From contig PIXT01000095.1 in assembly GCA_003096235.1 (NCBI GenBank), forward strand, positions 1-10,960: a DNA stretch of 10,960 bases, given 5' to 3'. The DNA is from Candidatus Bathyarchaeum sp. Lineage in GTDB: Archaea > Thermoproteota > Bathyarchaeia > Bathyarchaeales > Bathyarchaeaceae. The notes below the pieces were generated by a model, which searched no databases, was not told where the DNA came from, and saw nothing but the letters and a program-made list of their open reading frames with translations. Below are positions 1-5,993 of this stretch, one piece after another; within the stretch, counting starts at the first letter, position 1; each line of letters begins with the position of its first letter. A program made the position numbers and the translations under genes.

Positions 1-18
1 ACGGTTATTTGCATTAAG

Positions 19-54
19 TTTATAGTTCTTTGATTTGAAGTTGTAGTAATGAGG
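19..54 (+). promoter_or_regulatory. Possible promoter and ribosome site for the small zinc-ribbon gene
   Basis: A TTTATAG box lies at 19-25, and a GAGG ribosome site at 51-54 sits 8 bases before a TTG at 63. The expected transcript start, about 25 bases after the box, falls just before the GAGG. Both elements are short, and the window edge hides anything further upstream. Confidence 0.35.
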
Positions 55-62
55 GATTTAGA

Positions 63-215
63 TTGGTTGTGCGTAAGTGTGAGTGTTGTGGTGCTGTTTT
101 GGGTGAGGAGGATGTTATGAAGATAATTCTGGAGGATGGGTCGTGTGAAACTTTTCCTTTTTCTAAATGCCCTGAATGTTTTAAGAATGAGCTGTCAAAG
201 AGGGCACAACGTTAG
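63..215 (+). CDS. Small zinc-ribbon-like protein, 50 aa, function unknown
   Basis: An open frame too short for most gene finders. It has two CxxC pairs, C6/C9 (with an extra C8) and C36-P-E-C39, spaced about 26 residues apart, which is the layout of a small zinc ribbon or zinc finger. C28 lies between them. The tail is basic (KNELSKRAQR), so nucleic-acid contact is possible but not shown. I chose the TTG at 63 because GAGG at 51-54 precedes it by 8 bases; a GTG at 69 is the alternative. The frame is closed upstream by TGA at 36-38. I do not recognise the family. The regular CxxC pairing and the placed ribosome site argue for a real gene. Confidence 0.5.
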   Translation: MVVRKCECCGAVLGEEDVMKIILEDGSCETFPFSKCPECFKNELSKRAQR

Positions 216-223
216 CAACTAGG

Positions 224-239
224 GTTTTGAGTTTTTTCT
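224..239 (+). terminator. Possible T-rich archaeal terminator
   Basis: Runs of T (225-228 and 232-237) follow the zinc-ribbon stop codon by about 10 bases. Archaeal RNA polymerase commonly ends at U-rich tracts without a hairpin. The stretch also lies just before the TATA box of the next gene, so a boundary between two transcription units here is sensible. Confidence 0.3.
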
Positions 240-242
240 AGC

Positions 243-250
243 TTTAAATA
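243..250 (+). promoter_or_regulatory. TATA box for a leaderless transcript starting at about 270
   Basis: The sequence TTTAAATA is a good archaeal TATA box. Its centre is about 24 bases before an ATG at 270, so transcription would begin at or very near that ATG, as in archaeal leaderless mRNAs. No ribosome site is needed, and none is seen before 270. This placement is the main reason to regard 270 as the original start of the following gene. Confidence 0.5.
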
Positions 251-269
251 TTAAGGGCAACCAAGACAT

Positions 270-438
270 ATGTTTACGGGAGTGGGTAAGAACGAAAAAA
301 CTTGAATTTGAACCCTCCGAGCATCTTCACAGCGAATGGGTAGCTTACAGCAGCAAACATGACATCAACAAAGACGTTGAACCATTATATCCGCTACTTA
401 ATGATCCTTCAGCATTTACACGTACTGAAGCACAGGTT
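270..438 (+). pseudogene. 5' part of the zincin-like gene, split from its 3' part by a one-base frameshift
   Basis: Reading from the ATG at 270 gives MFTGVGKNEKT and then a stop at 303-305. The frame of the downstream gene is open from 223, and between 301 and 438 reads like ordinary protein (LEFEPSEHLHSEWVAYSS and onward). That downstream frame has no ATG, GTG or TTG before the TTG at 439. Removing one A from the six-A run at 295-300 joins the ATG to it and gives one protein of about 175 residues. It may be a sequencing or assembly error in the homopolymer, a real mutation, or recoding at the A-run; I cannot tell these apart here. Confidence 0.5.
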
Positions 439-798
439 TTGGATGCACTCTACAACGCCACGTTGCTGCTGTTAGAGTCAACACCGCAACTGGATATTGA
501 ACAAAAAACTCGCGCATTATATCTGTCATATAACATATGCTCATGTGATGCATGCCAAAAAGAGTGTGGAGCGCACATCAACAAAAAGGGTCAAATTCGC
601 ATATCGCAAAAGTTTTTCCATGACAAGCTGCAGTCTGCTCCGCCAGCTGGGCTTCTTGAATTAATGTATACTATACTTCATCAAATGTTACATGGAGTTT
701 TCCCAGAACTTGACGAAGAAGCAATCATAGAAAAAACTGAACAAGCATGGAAAAGCGGTTTGACACAATTAGCACAAGAAAAACTGAACAAAAACTAG
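439..798 (+). CDS. Zincin-like protein with four-cysteine cluster and degenerate HQMLH motif (probably the 3' part of a longer gene)
   Basis: The intact frame from TTG 439 encodes 119 residues. Near residue 33 is a tight cysteine cluster (CSCDACQKEC), a likely zinc or iron-sulfur site. At residues 81-85 is HQMLH, followed by GVFPELDEEA and a T-x2-x-W tail (EKTEQAW). The shape matches small HExxH metallopeptidase-like proteins, in which the helix carrying both histidines is followed by a conserved acidic stretch. The catalytic glutamate of HExxH is glutamine here, so the protein is probably not an active peptidase, although metal binding by the histidines could remain. No ribosome site stands before 439, which makes this TTG a doubtful start; coding sequence appears to continue upstream (see 270-438). 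Family assignment is by motif shape only. Confidence 0.6.
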   Translation: MDALYNATLLLLESTPQLDIEQKTRALYLSYNICSCDACQKECGAHINKKGQIRISQKFFHDKLQSAPPAGLLELMYTILHQMLHGVFPELDEEAIIEKTEQAWKSGLTQLAQEKLNKN

Positions 799-901
799 CC
801 GTGACGCCCACAAACACCTGATGTTACACTCACGTATCGCTTAGGGTTCTGCAAAACCGCATTTTTGTTTGGTTTGTGGGTTTAGCTGTCTGCTGTAGGC
901 T

Positions 902-920
902 ATAACCGCTAGCAGCGTTA
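902..920 (+). repeat. Short inverted repeat in the region upstream of mre11
   Basis: CGCT and AGCG flank a three-base loop, extended by TAA/TTA with one bulged base. It lies in the 252-base stretch between the zincin-like gene and mre11. That stretch otherwise shows only a T-rich patch at about 861-879 and the mre11 promoter. It is too short to call a terminator or operator. Confidence 0.2.
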
Positions 921-986
921 AAAGTAATGAACGATGACACAAGTAACAATTGGAATGGGCAACGCTTTTGGATTTGGCGTTTAATG

Positions 987-1042
987 TATAAAAGCATCTG
1001 ATGCAACTATCTGTTTACGAGTTAACGGGTCTAAAAGAGGAG
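987..1042 (+). promoter_or_regulatory. mre11-rad50 promoter and ribosome site
   Basis: TATAAAA at 987-993 is the clearest TATA box in the window, with a predicted transcript start near 1013-1018. The leader of about 35 bases then carries GAGGAG at 1037-1042, eight bases before the GTG at 1051. This ribosome site fixes the mre11 start. No second promoter is evident before rad50. Confidence 0.6.
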
Positions 1043-1050
1043 AAAAAAGG

Positions 1051-2250
1051 GTGAAGCCATTCAGTTTTGTTCACGCCGCGGACTTGCATCTGGGGTATGC
1101 CCAGTACAATCTGGATGTGCGCCGCAAAGACTTCAACAACGTTTTTGGGGAGCTGGTGGACAAAACAATCGAGCTGAAACCCGATTTTATGATTTTGGCG
1201 GGAGACATTTTTGAGCATGCCCGTCCATCAAATTCTACCCTTGAAGCTGCGATAGCTAATTTTCGTAGGCTAAAAGATGCGGGGATACCTGTTTTAGCTG
1301 TTGATGGTTCCCACGATTCTGCGCCTAACGTTATAACAAGCACAATTCTTAATCCCCTAGACAGGGCGGGGTTGATTTGGTATTTGCCTCGTCACAAGGG
1401 TGCCTGCTGGAGAAATGAGAGTTGCTACGTTTATGGCATCCCCAACTTTCGAACAGCCAGAAAAACTCAAGAGGAGTTGCCTGTGTTTTTGGAAAAAAAC
1501 AAGCCTACCCCTGACCCGTCACTGTTTAATATTCTTGTTTTTCACATGGCTTTGGATATTCCTGCAATCAAACCGCCCAAGATGGAGGCTGAAGCAGGAC
1601 CAGAAAATCTTCCTGACGATTTCAACTATTATGCGGGTGGACATATTCACAAGCCGTACAAGTCTAAATTCAAAAAGGGCACACTTGTTTATAGTGGCGG
1701 CACCGAAACAGCAAGTTATGATGAAGCAAAAACACAAAAGGGCTTTTATCATGTGCAAGTAAGCAAAAGTGGCAAACCGCAGCTTGAACGAATAAGGCTA
1801 CGGACTCCACGTAAGTTCATTGTTTTGGAGCAAACTTACACGGGTTTGACGCCCTCAAAGATAACTGAGGCTGTGGTTCAGCAAGTTAAAGAAAATGATG
1901 AATCTGAAGCTATTGTGGTTCCTGTTATCAAGGGGGTGCTTCCTGCAGATGTTGGACGTGGCGAGATTGACCTTGCAAAAGTAAGAAATGCAGGTAAAAA
2001 GGCTCTTTTGGTTCATCCAATTCTTCGGCTACGAGAAACCCAAATTTCAGAGGAGATAATCCGCAGTATCTTCGGCGGAGGCATGAAGGACCTGAAAACC
2101 AAAGCCTTCGAGTACTTCTTTGAAATTTTCACTGAAAGCTACAGCCGAGCAGAGAGTGAAAAGATTGCTAGGCTTGCACTAGATTTGATTGATCCGCTGA
2201 TGGAGAAGCGGGAAACCAAAGTGAAAGAGAAGCTGGAGGAGTTTCTTTGA
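1051..2250 (+). CDS. mre11: DNA double-strand break repair nuclease Mre11
   Basis: Mre11 is the Mn-dependent nuclease of the Mre11-Rad50 complex, which processes DNA double-strand ends. The 399 residues begin with the calcineurin-like phosphoesterase domain: D11-x-H13 (AADLHLG), GDIFE with D52, H165 in the FHMAL motif, and H198/H200 in GGHIHKP. The nuclease motif that is usually GNHD/E reads G86-S87-H88-D89: the catalytic-type histidine is kept, but the metal-binding asparagine is serine. The C-terminal part (about 280-399) is charged and helical and should contain the Rad50-binding region. The GTG start is set by GAGGAG eight bases upstream. The stop overlaps the rad50 start by four bases, which implies translational coupling. 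HerA and NurA, often next to this pair in archaea, are not in the window. Confidence 0.93.
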   Translation: MKPFSFVHAADLHLGYAQYNLDVRRKDFNNVFGELVDKTIELKPDFMILAGDIFEHARPSNSTLEAAIANFRRLKDAGIPVLAVDGSHDSAPNVITSTILNPLDRAGLIWYLPRHKGACWRNESCYVYGIPNFRTARKTQEELPVFLEKNKPTPDPSLFNILVFHMALDIPAIKPPKMEAEAGPENLPDDFNYYAGGHIHKPYKSKFKKGTLVYSGGTETASYDEAKTQKGFYHVQVSKSGKPQLERIRLRTPRKFIVLEQTYTGLTPSKITEAVVQQVKENDESEAIVVPVIKGVLPADVGRGEIDLAKVRNAGKKALLVHPILRLRETQISEEIIRSIFGGGMKDLKTKAFEYFFEIFTESYSRAESEKIARLALDLIDPLMEKRETKVKEKLEEFL

Positions 2251-4334
2251 AGCTAAAGTCAATACAGCTAGAGAATATCAGGTCGCACGTTAAATCAGAA
2301 GTCCAGTTTGGTGAGGGCTTCAACTGTCTAGTGGGCGGTCTGGGACAAGGAAAGTCCACAGTTCTTTATGCCTTTGATTTTGTGCTTTTTGGAGACCCCC
2401 TAGGTAGAAGCTACGATTATCTTCTCAGAGAAGACGCACAAGAAGGTAAAGTAACAGCGGTTTTTGTTCAGAACAACAAAACATACACGATTCAAAGAGC
2501 CCTTCAAAGACGCGGAAAGGGCATCAGTCAAGATATTGACAAGCTCAAGTTTTATCGAGACGGCAAATTGGTTGCAGGCAACAAAAATGATGCAGTTTCT
2601 GAGGAACTCAAGGCTCTAACTGGATTAGACAAAAACATATTCCGAGAAGTTATCTGGGTGCGCCAAGAGCACCTCAAAGAACTCCTAGACATCACCCCGC
2701 GGCAGCGGCAAAAGAAGATAGATGAGCTGTTTGGTCTTTCAGAGTATGAATTGGCTTGGAGCGGTTTGCAGCTGTTCCAGAGAACATATGAAGTTGAGAA
2801 GAACGTTCTCGAAAGAGACACAGATGTAATTCGTGTGCGCAAACTTGAGGCTGATTACAGCAGTGCAGTTGAAGAGTTCTCGTCAGTTACGGGTCAACTA
2901 GAAGATGCAAAACAAAAACGTGTCAACACAGAGTCTGAATTAAACGAGATGACTGCCCGTCTTGAAGGTCTAGAAGAGCTGCGAAAAACTACAGAAACAC
3001 TGCAAAGAAGGGAGATTCAGCTTCAAACGAACATATCCAACATCAAAAAAAGGTCCAGAGAACTGGCAACTCAAAATGAAACAAACAAGAGGCGCCTTGA
3101 TGAGCAAAAAAGGCTCATGGAACAGATGCAAACACAAATGAAAACTAACAAGGAGTCATTAAATGAAGCTGGATTTGGTTCAGATAAATCGCTTGAAGAG
3201 CTTCGAGCTCACCTTTTTGAGGTTGAAGAACAGCTCAGAAGCATCGGCGGCGAGCAAAGAGCAATAAACATAGAAATGAAATCATCTGCAAGCAAGATTT
3301 CTAGCATAATAACCGAAAACAAGTGTCCCCGCTGTCTTCAAGAAGTCACTGGTGACTACAAAAAAAGCCTCAAGGAAAACCTCAAAAAAGAACAGGTTGA
3401 AAACGAAAAAAAGCTCACAGAACTGCAACAAAAACTTGAACAGCTAGAGAGGCACCACAGGGTAGTAAATGGCGCGTTTTCTAATCTTCAGCAGCTTATT
3501 CCTCGACTAGAAGATGGCAAAAAACAGGTTACAGAAAAAAAGGAATTGTTGAGTAAGTTTTCTGCAGAAGTTGAAGCGGCGCAGGAAGAGGAGAAGATGC
3601 TTCAGATGCAGCTTGGCGAAACGCAAAAGGAGATAGCTAAATTTGATGTGTCTGAATTGGAGTCTGCAAGAAAACTGCGAGATGAAGCTTTTACCAGATA
3701 CTCTGATGCTAAGTATGAATTGGAAAATTTGGAGCGGCGAAAAAGGGATTTGGCGTTAAGGGTTGATGAGTTAAAGGAGCGCTTAGATAACGCTCAAGAT
3801 AAGATTGAACGCAAAGAAGGGATAATGAAGCTTCTTGAGGTTATAGACAGGATACGGGTCGCATACAGGAGTATCCAGCCTAAACTCAGAAGCGAATTTG
3901 TTACGTATCTTCAAATAACGGTTCAGCAGGTGCTTGACAGCCTAACTGGAGATGTTGGACCCGCACTAAACGTGAAAATTGACGAAACGTATTCACCGTT
4001 TGTATCCAGCGAAGAGGGCTATGAACGGGAAGTCACGAATCTTTCAGGCGGAGAGCGTACACTACTGGCGTTTGCTTACCGTATAGGTCTGGGGCAACTG
4101 ATCATGCAAGCTAAAACAGGTCATGGACTTTACATGCTTCTACTTGATGAGCCTACAGAGAGTCTAGGAAGAGAAGATGGCTCTGTTGAGCGGTTGGCTG
4201 AAGCGGTCAGCCGCTTGAAGGCTATTGAACAGATAATTGCTGTAACTCATAACGAATCGTTTGCAGAAAAAGCAGAACATGTGATACGCATCGAAAAAGA
4301 GGCTGGAGCAAGCCAAGTTTACATAGAAAAGTGA
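2247..4334 (+). CDS. rad50: DNA double-strand break repair ATPase Rad50 (short form with zinc hook)
   Basis: Rad50 is the SMC-like ATPase that tethers DNA ends and gates Mre11. The 695 residues run in the expected order: Walker A G30-x2-G-x-GKST (reading GGLGQGKST, with Leu where Rad50 normally has Asn), Q-loop Q140 (VRQEH), coiled coil from about 165, zinc hook C360-P-R-C363, returning coiled coil to about 560, signature LSGGE at 599-603, Walker B LLLDE with D634/E635, and H-loop H668 (VTHNES). The D-loop reads PTESLGRED, so the usual Asp after Leu is Gly641. Known archaeal homologues are commonly near 880-1000 residues, so the coiled-coil arms here are short. The TTG start follows GGAGG (2235-2239) by 7 bases inside the end of mre11. 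Confidence 0.93.
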   Translation: MKLKSIQLENIRSHVKSEVQFGEGFNCLVGGLGQGKSTVLYAFDFVLFGDPLGRSYDYLLREDAQEGKVTAVFVQNNKTYTIQRALQRRGKGISQDIDKLKFYRDGKLVAGNKNDAVSEELKALTGLDKNIFREVIWVRQEHLKELLDITPRQRQKKIDELFGLSEYELAWSGLQLFQRTYEVEKNVLERDTDVIRVRKLEADYSSAVEEFSSVTGQLEDAKQKRVNTESELNEMTARLEGLEELRKTTETLQRREIQLQTNISNIKKRSRELATQNETNKRRLDEQKRLMEQMQTQMKTNKESLNEAGFGSDKSLEELRAHLFEVEEQLRSIGGEQRAINIEMKSSASKISSIITENKCPRCLQEVTGDYKKSLKENLKKEQVENEKKLTELQQKLEQLERHHRVVNGAFSNLQQLIPRLEDGKKQVTEKKELLSKFSAEVEAAQEEEKMLQMQLGETQKEIAKFDVSELESARKLRDEAFTRYSDAKYELENLERRKRDLALRVDELKERLDNAQDKIERKEGIMKLLEVIDRIRVAYRSIQPKLRSEFVTYLQITVQQVLDSLTGDVGPALNVKIDETYSPFVSSEEGYEREVTNLSGGERTLLAFAYRIGLGQLIMQAKTGHGLYMLLLDEPTESLGREDGSVERLAEAVSRLKAIEQIIAVTHNESFAEKAEHVIRIEKEAGASQVYIEK

Positions 4335-4404
4335 GCGTTCAAAATATGCTACTTGCTAAATGATGTTGAATAGTTATCCAATAGTTTAAAGTATATCTAG
4401 CATT

Positions 4405-4458
4405 CTTAAATCTTAAATGCTGTAAACTTTGAAATAATATTGCGAAATACCGATGGAG
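4405..4458 (+). promoter_or_regulatory. Possible promoter (tandem CTTAAAT) and ribosome site
   Basis: Two adjacent copies of CTTAAAT (4405-4411 and 4412-4418) could serve as a TATA box, with a start near 4435-4442. GGAG at 4455-4458 precedes the ATG at 4467 by eight bases and supports that start. The 132 bases after rad50 hold no other feature I can support. Confidence 0.35.
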
Positions 4459-4466
4459 CATAACAG

Positions 4467-4790
4467 ATGCCTAGCTATGAAAACGTCTTACTAAAAGAGA
4501 CGAATACAGAAAAATGCAGCATATCAATCATAGCAAAATTTGAAGAAACATGCCCCGTCAAATACATTATCAGGGTCACTGCCCCTAATGGCTGCAAAGC
4601 CGATTATGGATGCAAATTAGAATGCCTTAAAAAGCTTGGCGAGCTACTTGGAGCTCTGCACAGTTTCTCTGAAACAGAATTATATATTGAGGATACAGCA
4701 AAACTAAAAAAGGTCTTAACTTCAAAGAACCTCAAAAATTTTGCAGACATACTAAAATCAACCAAAATTAGGGACACAGAAAAAACATAG
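4467..4790 (+). CDS. Hypothetical protein, 107 aa, cysteine-containing
   Basis: I do not recognise the family. The protein is small, probably soluble, and has no signal peptide or membrane helix. Five cysteines (C17, C29, C43, C49, C53) lie in the first half but not in a standard CxxC pattern. The first half alternates in a way that suggests beta strands (SISIIAKF, KYIIRVTA); the second half is lysine-rich and helical. The ATG has GGAG eight bases upstream, and the frame has normal composition, so I take it as real. It stands alone between rad50 and a secreted protein with its own promoter-like upstream region, so context does not suggest a role. Confidence 0.7.
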   Translation: MPSYENVLLKETNTEKCSISIIAKFEETCPVKYIIRVTAPNGCKADYGCKLECLKKLGELLGALHSFSETELYIEDTAKLKKVLTSKNLKNFADILKSTKIRDTEKT

Positions 4791-4867
4791 TCTAAAAAAA
4801 GAACCAGTAAAGACCAAACAGGAGTTTACTTGCAAACACGTTCAACACAGGCTCTGTTACGCAAGTC

Positions 4868-4899
4868 ATAAAAACTGAACCAACAACATGATTATGGTG
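4868..4899 (+). promoter_or_regulatory. Possible TATA box and weak ribosome site before the secreted protein
   Basis: ATAAAAA at 4868-4874 predicts a transcript start near 4895. That leaves under ten bases before the ATG at 4904, so the mRNA may be nearly leaderless. GGTG at 4896-4899 is only a weak ribosome site. The two ATGs at 4888 and 4894 are out of frame. Confidence 0.3.
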
Positions 4900-4903
4900 C
4901 CAC

Positions 4904-5542
4904 ATGACAAAAAAAATTGCACTATGCATGATCTGCTTAGCGGTTCTTGTTGGTGTACATTTTTCTGCAGTTGCTTTAGCCCAGATTGTAGTGGGATTAC
5001 AGGAGGGCGACTTGATGGAGTATCAGGTAACATGCATAGGAGATGTCCCAGAGAAACATGATGTAGACAGGGCAACAATTGAAGTTGTAAGCGTTAAGGG
5101 AACAACCGTTGACATCAAACTTACGTCAATATATTCAGACGAAACAGAGGAAACAGATCATTCAACGCTGAACCTTGAGACAGGGCAAATTGGGGACGCA
5201 TTCATTATACCTGCAAACTTGAGTGAAGGCGATACATTCTTGGAACAAACAGAAGGCAACATAACAATCAGCGGAGTTGAACATAAAAAATACGCAGGTG
5301 CAAAGCGAGCAGTTGTAACCGCAACCACAACATATACAATGTTTTATTGGGACCAGTCCACAGGTTTTCTAGTTGAAGCAACTTCAACATACTCTAACTT
5401 TACTATCACTACAAAAGCCGAAAAAACAAACATCTGGGAAACAGAACCATACGAGATAGACCCTATTATCTCCATTATTTTAATAGCTACAGTGATAGGA
5501 GCTGTTTTAACACTCTTTTTGAGAGATAAAAACAAGAAATAG
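4904..5542 (+). CDS. Secreted protein anchored by a C-terminal membrane helix, 212 aa
   Basis: I do not recognise a named family. Residues 1-26 form a signal peptide (lysines at 3-4, hydrophobic core, ALA before Q27 as a probable cleavage site). The exported part is rich in Thr, Glu and beta-strand sequence, starts with a GLQEGDLMEYQVT segment, and has several N-x-S/T sequons (NLS, NIT, NFT) that archaeal oligosaccharyltransferase could use. Residues about 186-206 form one membrane helix followed by a basic tail (RDKNKK), so most of the protein should face outward with its C terminus in the cytoplasm. It ends 13 bases from the convergent membrane-protein gene. Its role is unknown; a cell-envelope or adhesion role is only a guess from the layout. 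Confidence 0.8.
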   Translation: MTKKIALCMICLAVLVGVHFSAVALAQIVVGLQEGDLMEYQVTCIGDVPEKHDVDRATIEVVSVKGTTVDIKLTSIYSDETEETDHSTLNLETGQIGDAFIIPANLSEGDTFLEQTEGNITISGVEHKKYAGAKRAVVTATTTYTMFYWDQSTGFLVEATSTYSNFTITTKAEKTNIWETEPYEIDPIISIILIATVIGAVLTLFLRDKNKK

Positions 5543-5555
5543 TTACATTCCAGTT

Positions 5556-5804
5556 TCAATCATCTGAAGGCTCTGCATTGACAGGGAGAGGGGGTGCTGT
5601 GGAAGCCAAAGCCCAGCCAATCCATGCAATCACAATAAGAACTGCGTAGACTATGATCACAACTGGAAGTATTATTGCCCATTCGCTGATGGTTTTTTCC
5701 AAGAAAACTGCATCTTGTGGAGCCAAGAAGAGCAGCCAGAAATATCCGACCATAGCGAGTAATGCTAACGCAAAGAGTAATGCACCCAAAGACCTGTTTC
5801 TCAA
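5556..5804 (-). CDS. Two-helix membrane protein, layout like DPM2
   Basis: The 82 residues contain two hydrophobic helices (about 6-27, GALLFALALLAMVGYFWLLF, and about 43-67, IILPVVIIVYAVLIVIAWIGW). A short polar loop (LAPQDAVFLEKTISEW) joins them, and the C terminus is Pro-rich and acidic. Size, helix spacing and a proline-containing loop after an aromatic-rich first helix recall DPM2, the small regulatory subunit of eukaryotic dolichol-phosphate mannose synthase. This is resemblance by eye and may reflect only shared hydrophobicity. The TTG start is preceded by GAGG at 5815-5818, ten bases away, and TGA at 5817-5819 in the same frame closes it upstream. No glycosyltransferase lies nearby to support the idea. 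Confidence 0.65.
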   Translation of the reverse strand: MRNRSLGALLFALALLAMVGYFWLLFLAPQDAVFLEKTISEWAIILPVVIIVYAVLIVIAWIGWALASTAPPLPVNAEPSDD

Positions 5805-5844
5805 CTGTTTTTCGCCTCAAACATAAGGCTTAACGACTTTCTCA

Positions 5845-5852
5845 CTTAAAAC
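5845..5852 (-). promoter_or_regulatory. Possible TATA box for the two-helix membrane protein
   Basis: On the minus strand this reads GTTTTAAG. A transcript start about 25 bases on, near 5823, would fall just before the GAGG ribosome site at 5815-5818, giving a short leader. This is one half of the divergent promoter region shared with the ECF transporter gene. Confidence 0.3.
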
Positions 5853-5927
5853 TTTCGAGACTTAGTTCATTCACAGACGGTTTTTTGTGGGAATTCTTGA
5901 GTTTTGGCTCAGTTACTTGGGAAAAAC

Positions 5928-5935
5928 TTAATTAG
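5928..5935 (+). promoter_or_regulatory. Possible TATA box of the ECF transporter gene
   Basis: TTAATTAG, preceded by an A-run, lies at a suitable distance to start transcription near 5956-5959. That start would fall inside the palindrome at 5949-5968, leaving a leader of about 35 bases with the ribosome site GAGGGAG at 5982-5988. Confidence 0.4.
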
Positions 5936-5948
5936 ACAAAAGTACACA

Positions 5949-5968
5949 CTGTGTAAAAAATTACACAG
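5949..5968 (+). promoter_or_regulatory. Perfect palindrome over the transcript start: probable operator
   Basis: Arms CTGTGTAA (5949-5956) and TTACACAG (5961-5968) are a perfect 8-base inverted repeat around AAAA. The centre falls about 27 bases after the TATA-like box, so a bound dimer would block initiation. An RNA hairpin is possible but would be AU-rich with only a four-base loop, and no T-run follows, so a protein operator fits better. The minus-strand site at 10785-10812 has the same plan and shares the core AAAAAATTACAC. Confidence 0.5.
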
Positions 5969-5993
5969 CGAAACAAAAGATGAGGGAGCCAAA

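Noticed and set aside
927..1001. A 24-codon plus-strand frame upstream of mre11
   Set aside because: It has no ribosome site, overlaps the mre11 TATA box at 987-993, and shows no protein-like pattern.
4354..4372. A C-box-like ATGATGT sequence suggesting a C/D box RNA after rad50
   Set aside because: The box has a mismatch and no partner D box (CTGA) at a suitable distance.
5560..5820. An 86-codon minus-strand frame overlapping the two-helix membrane protein
   Set aside because: It is an alternative frame of the same DNA; the accepted frame gives clean membrane helices while this one gives a mixed, cysteine- and serine-rich sequence.
5904..5993. Longer start (TTG 5904) for the ECF transporter
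   Set aside because: The added residues would be encoded across the TATA-like box and palindrome, while ATG 5994 has a strong ribosome site and a normal N terminus.
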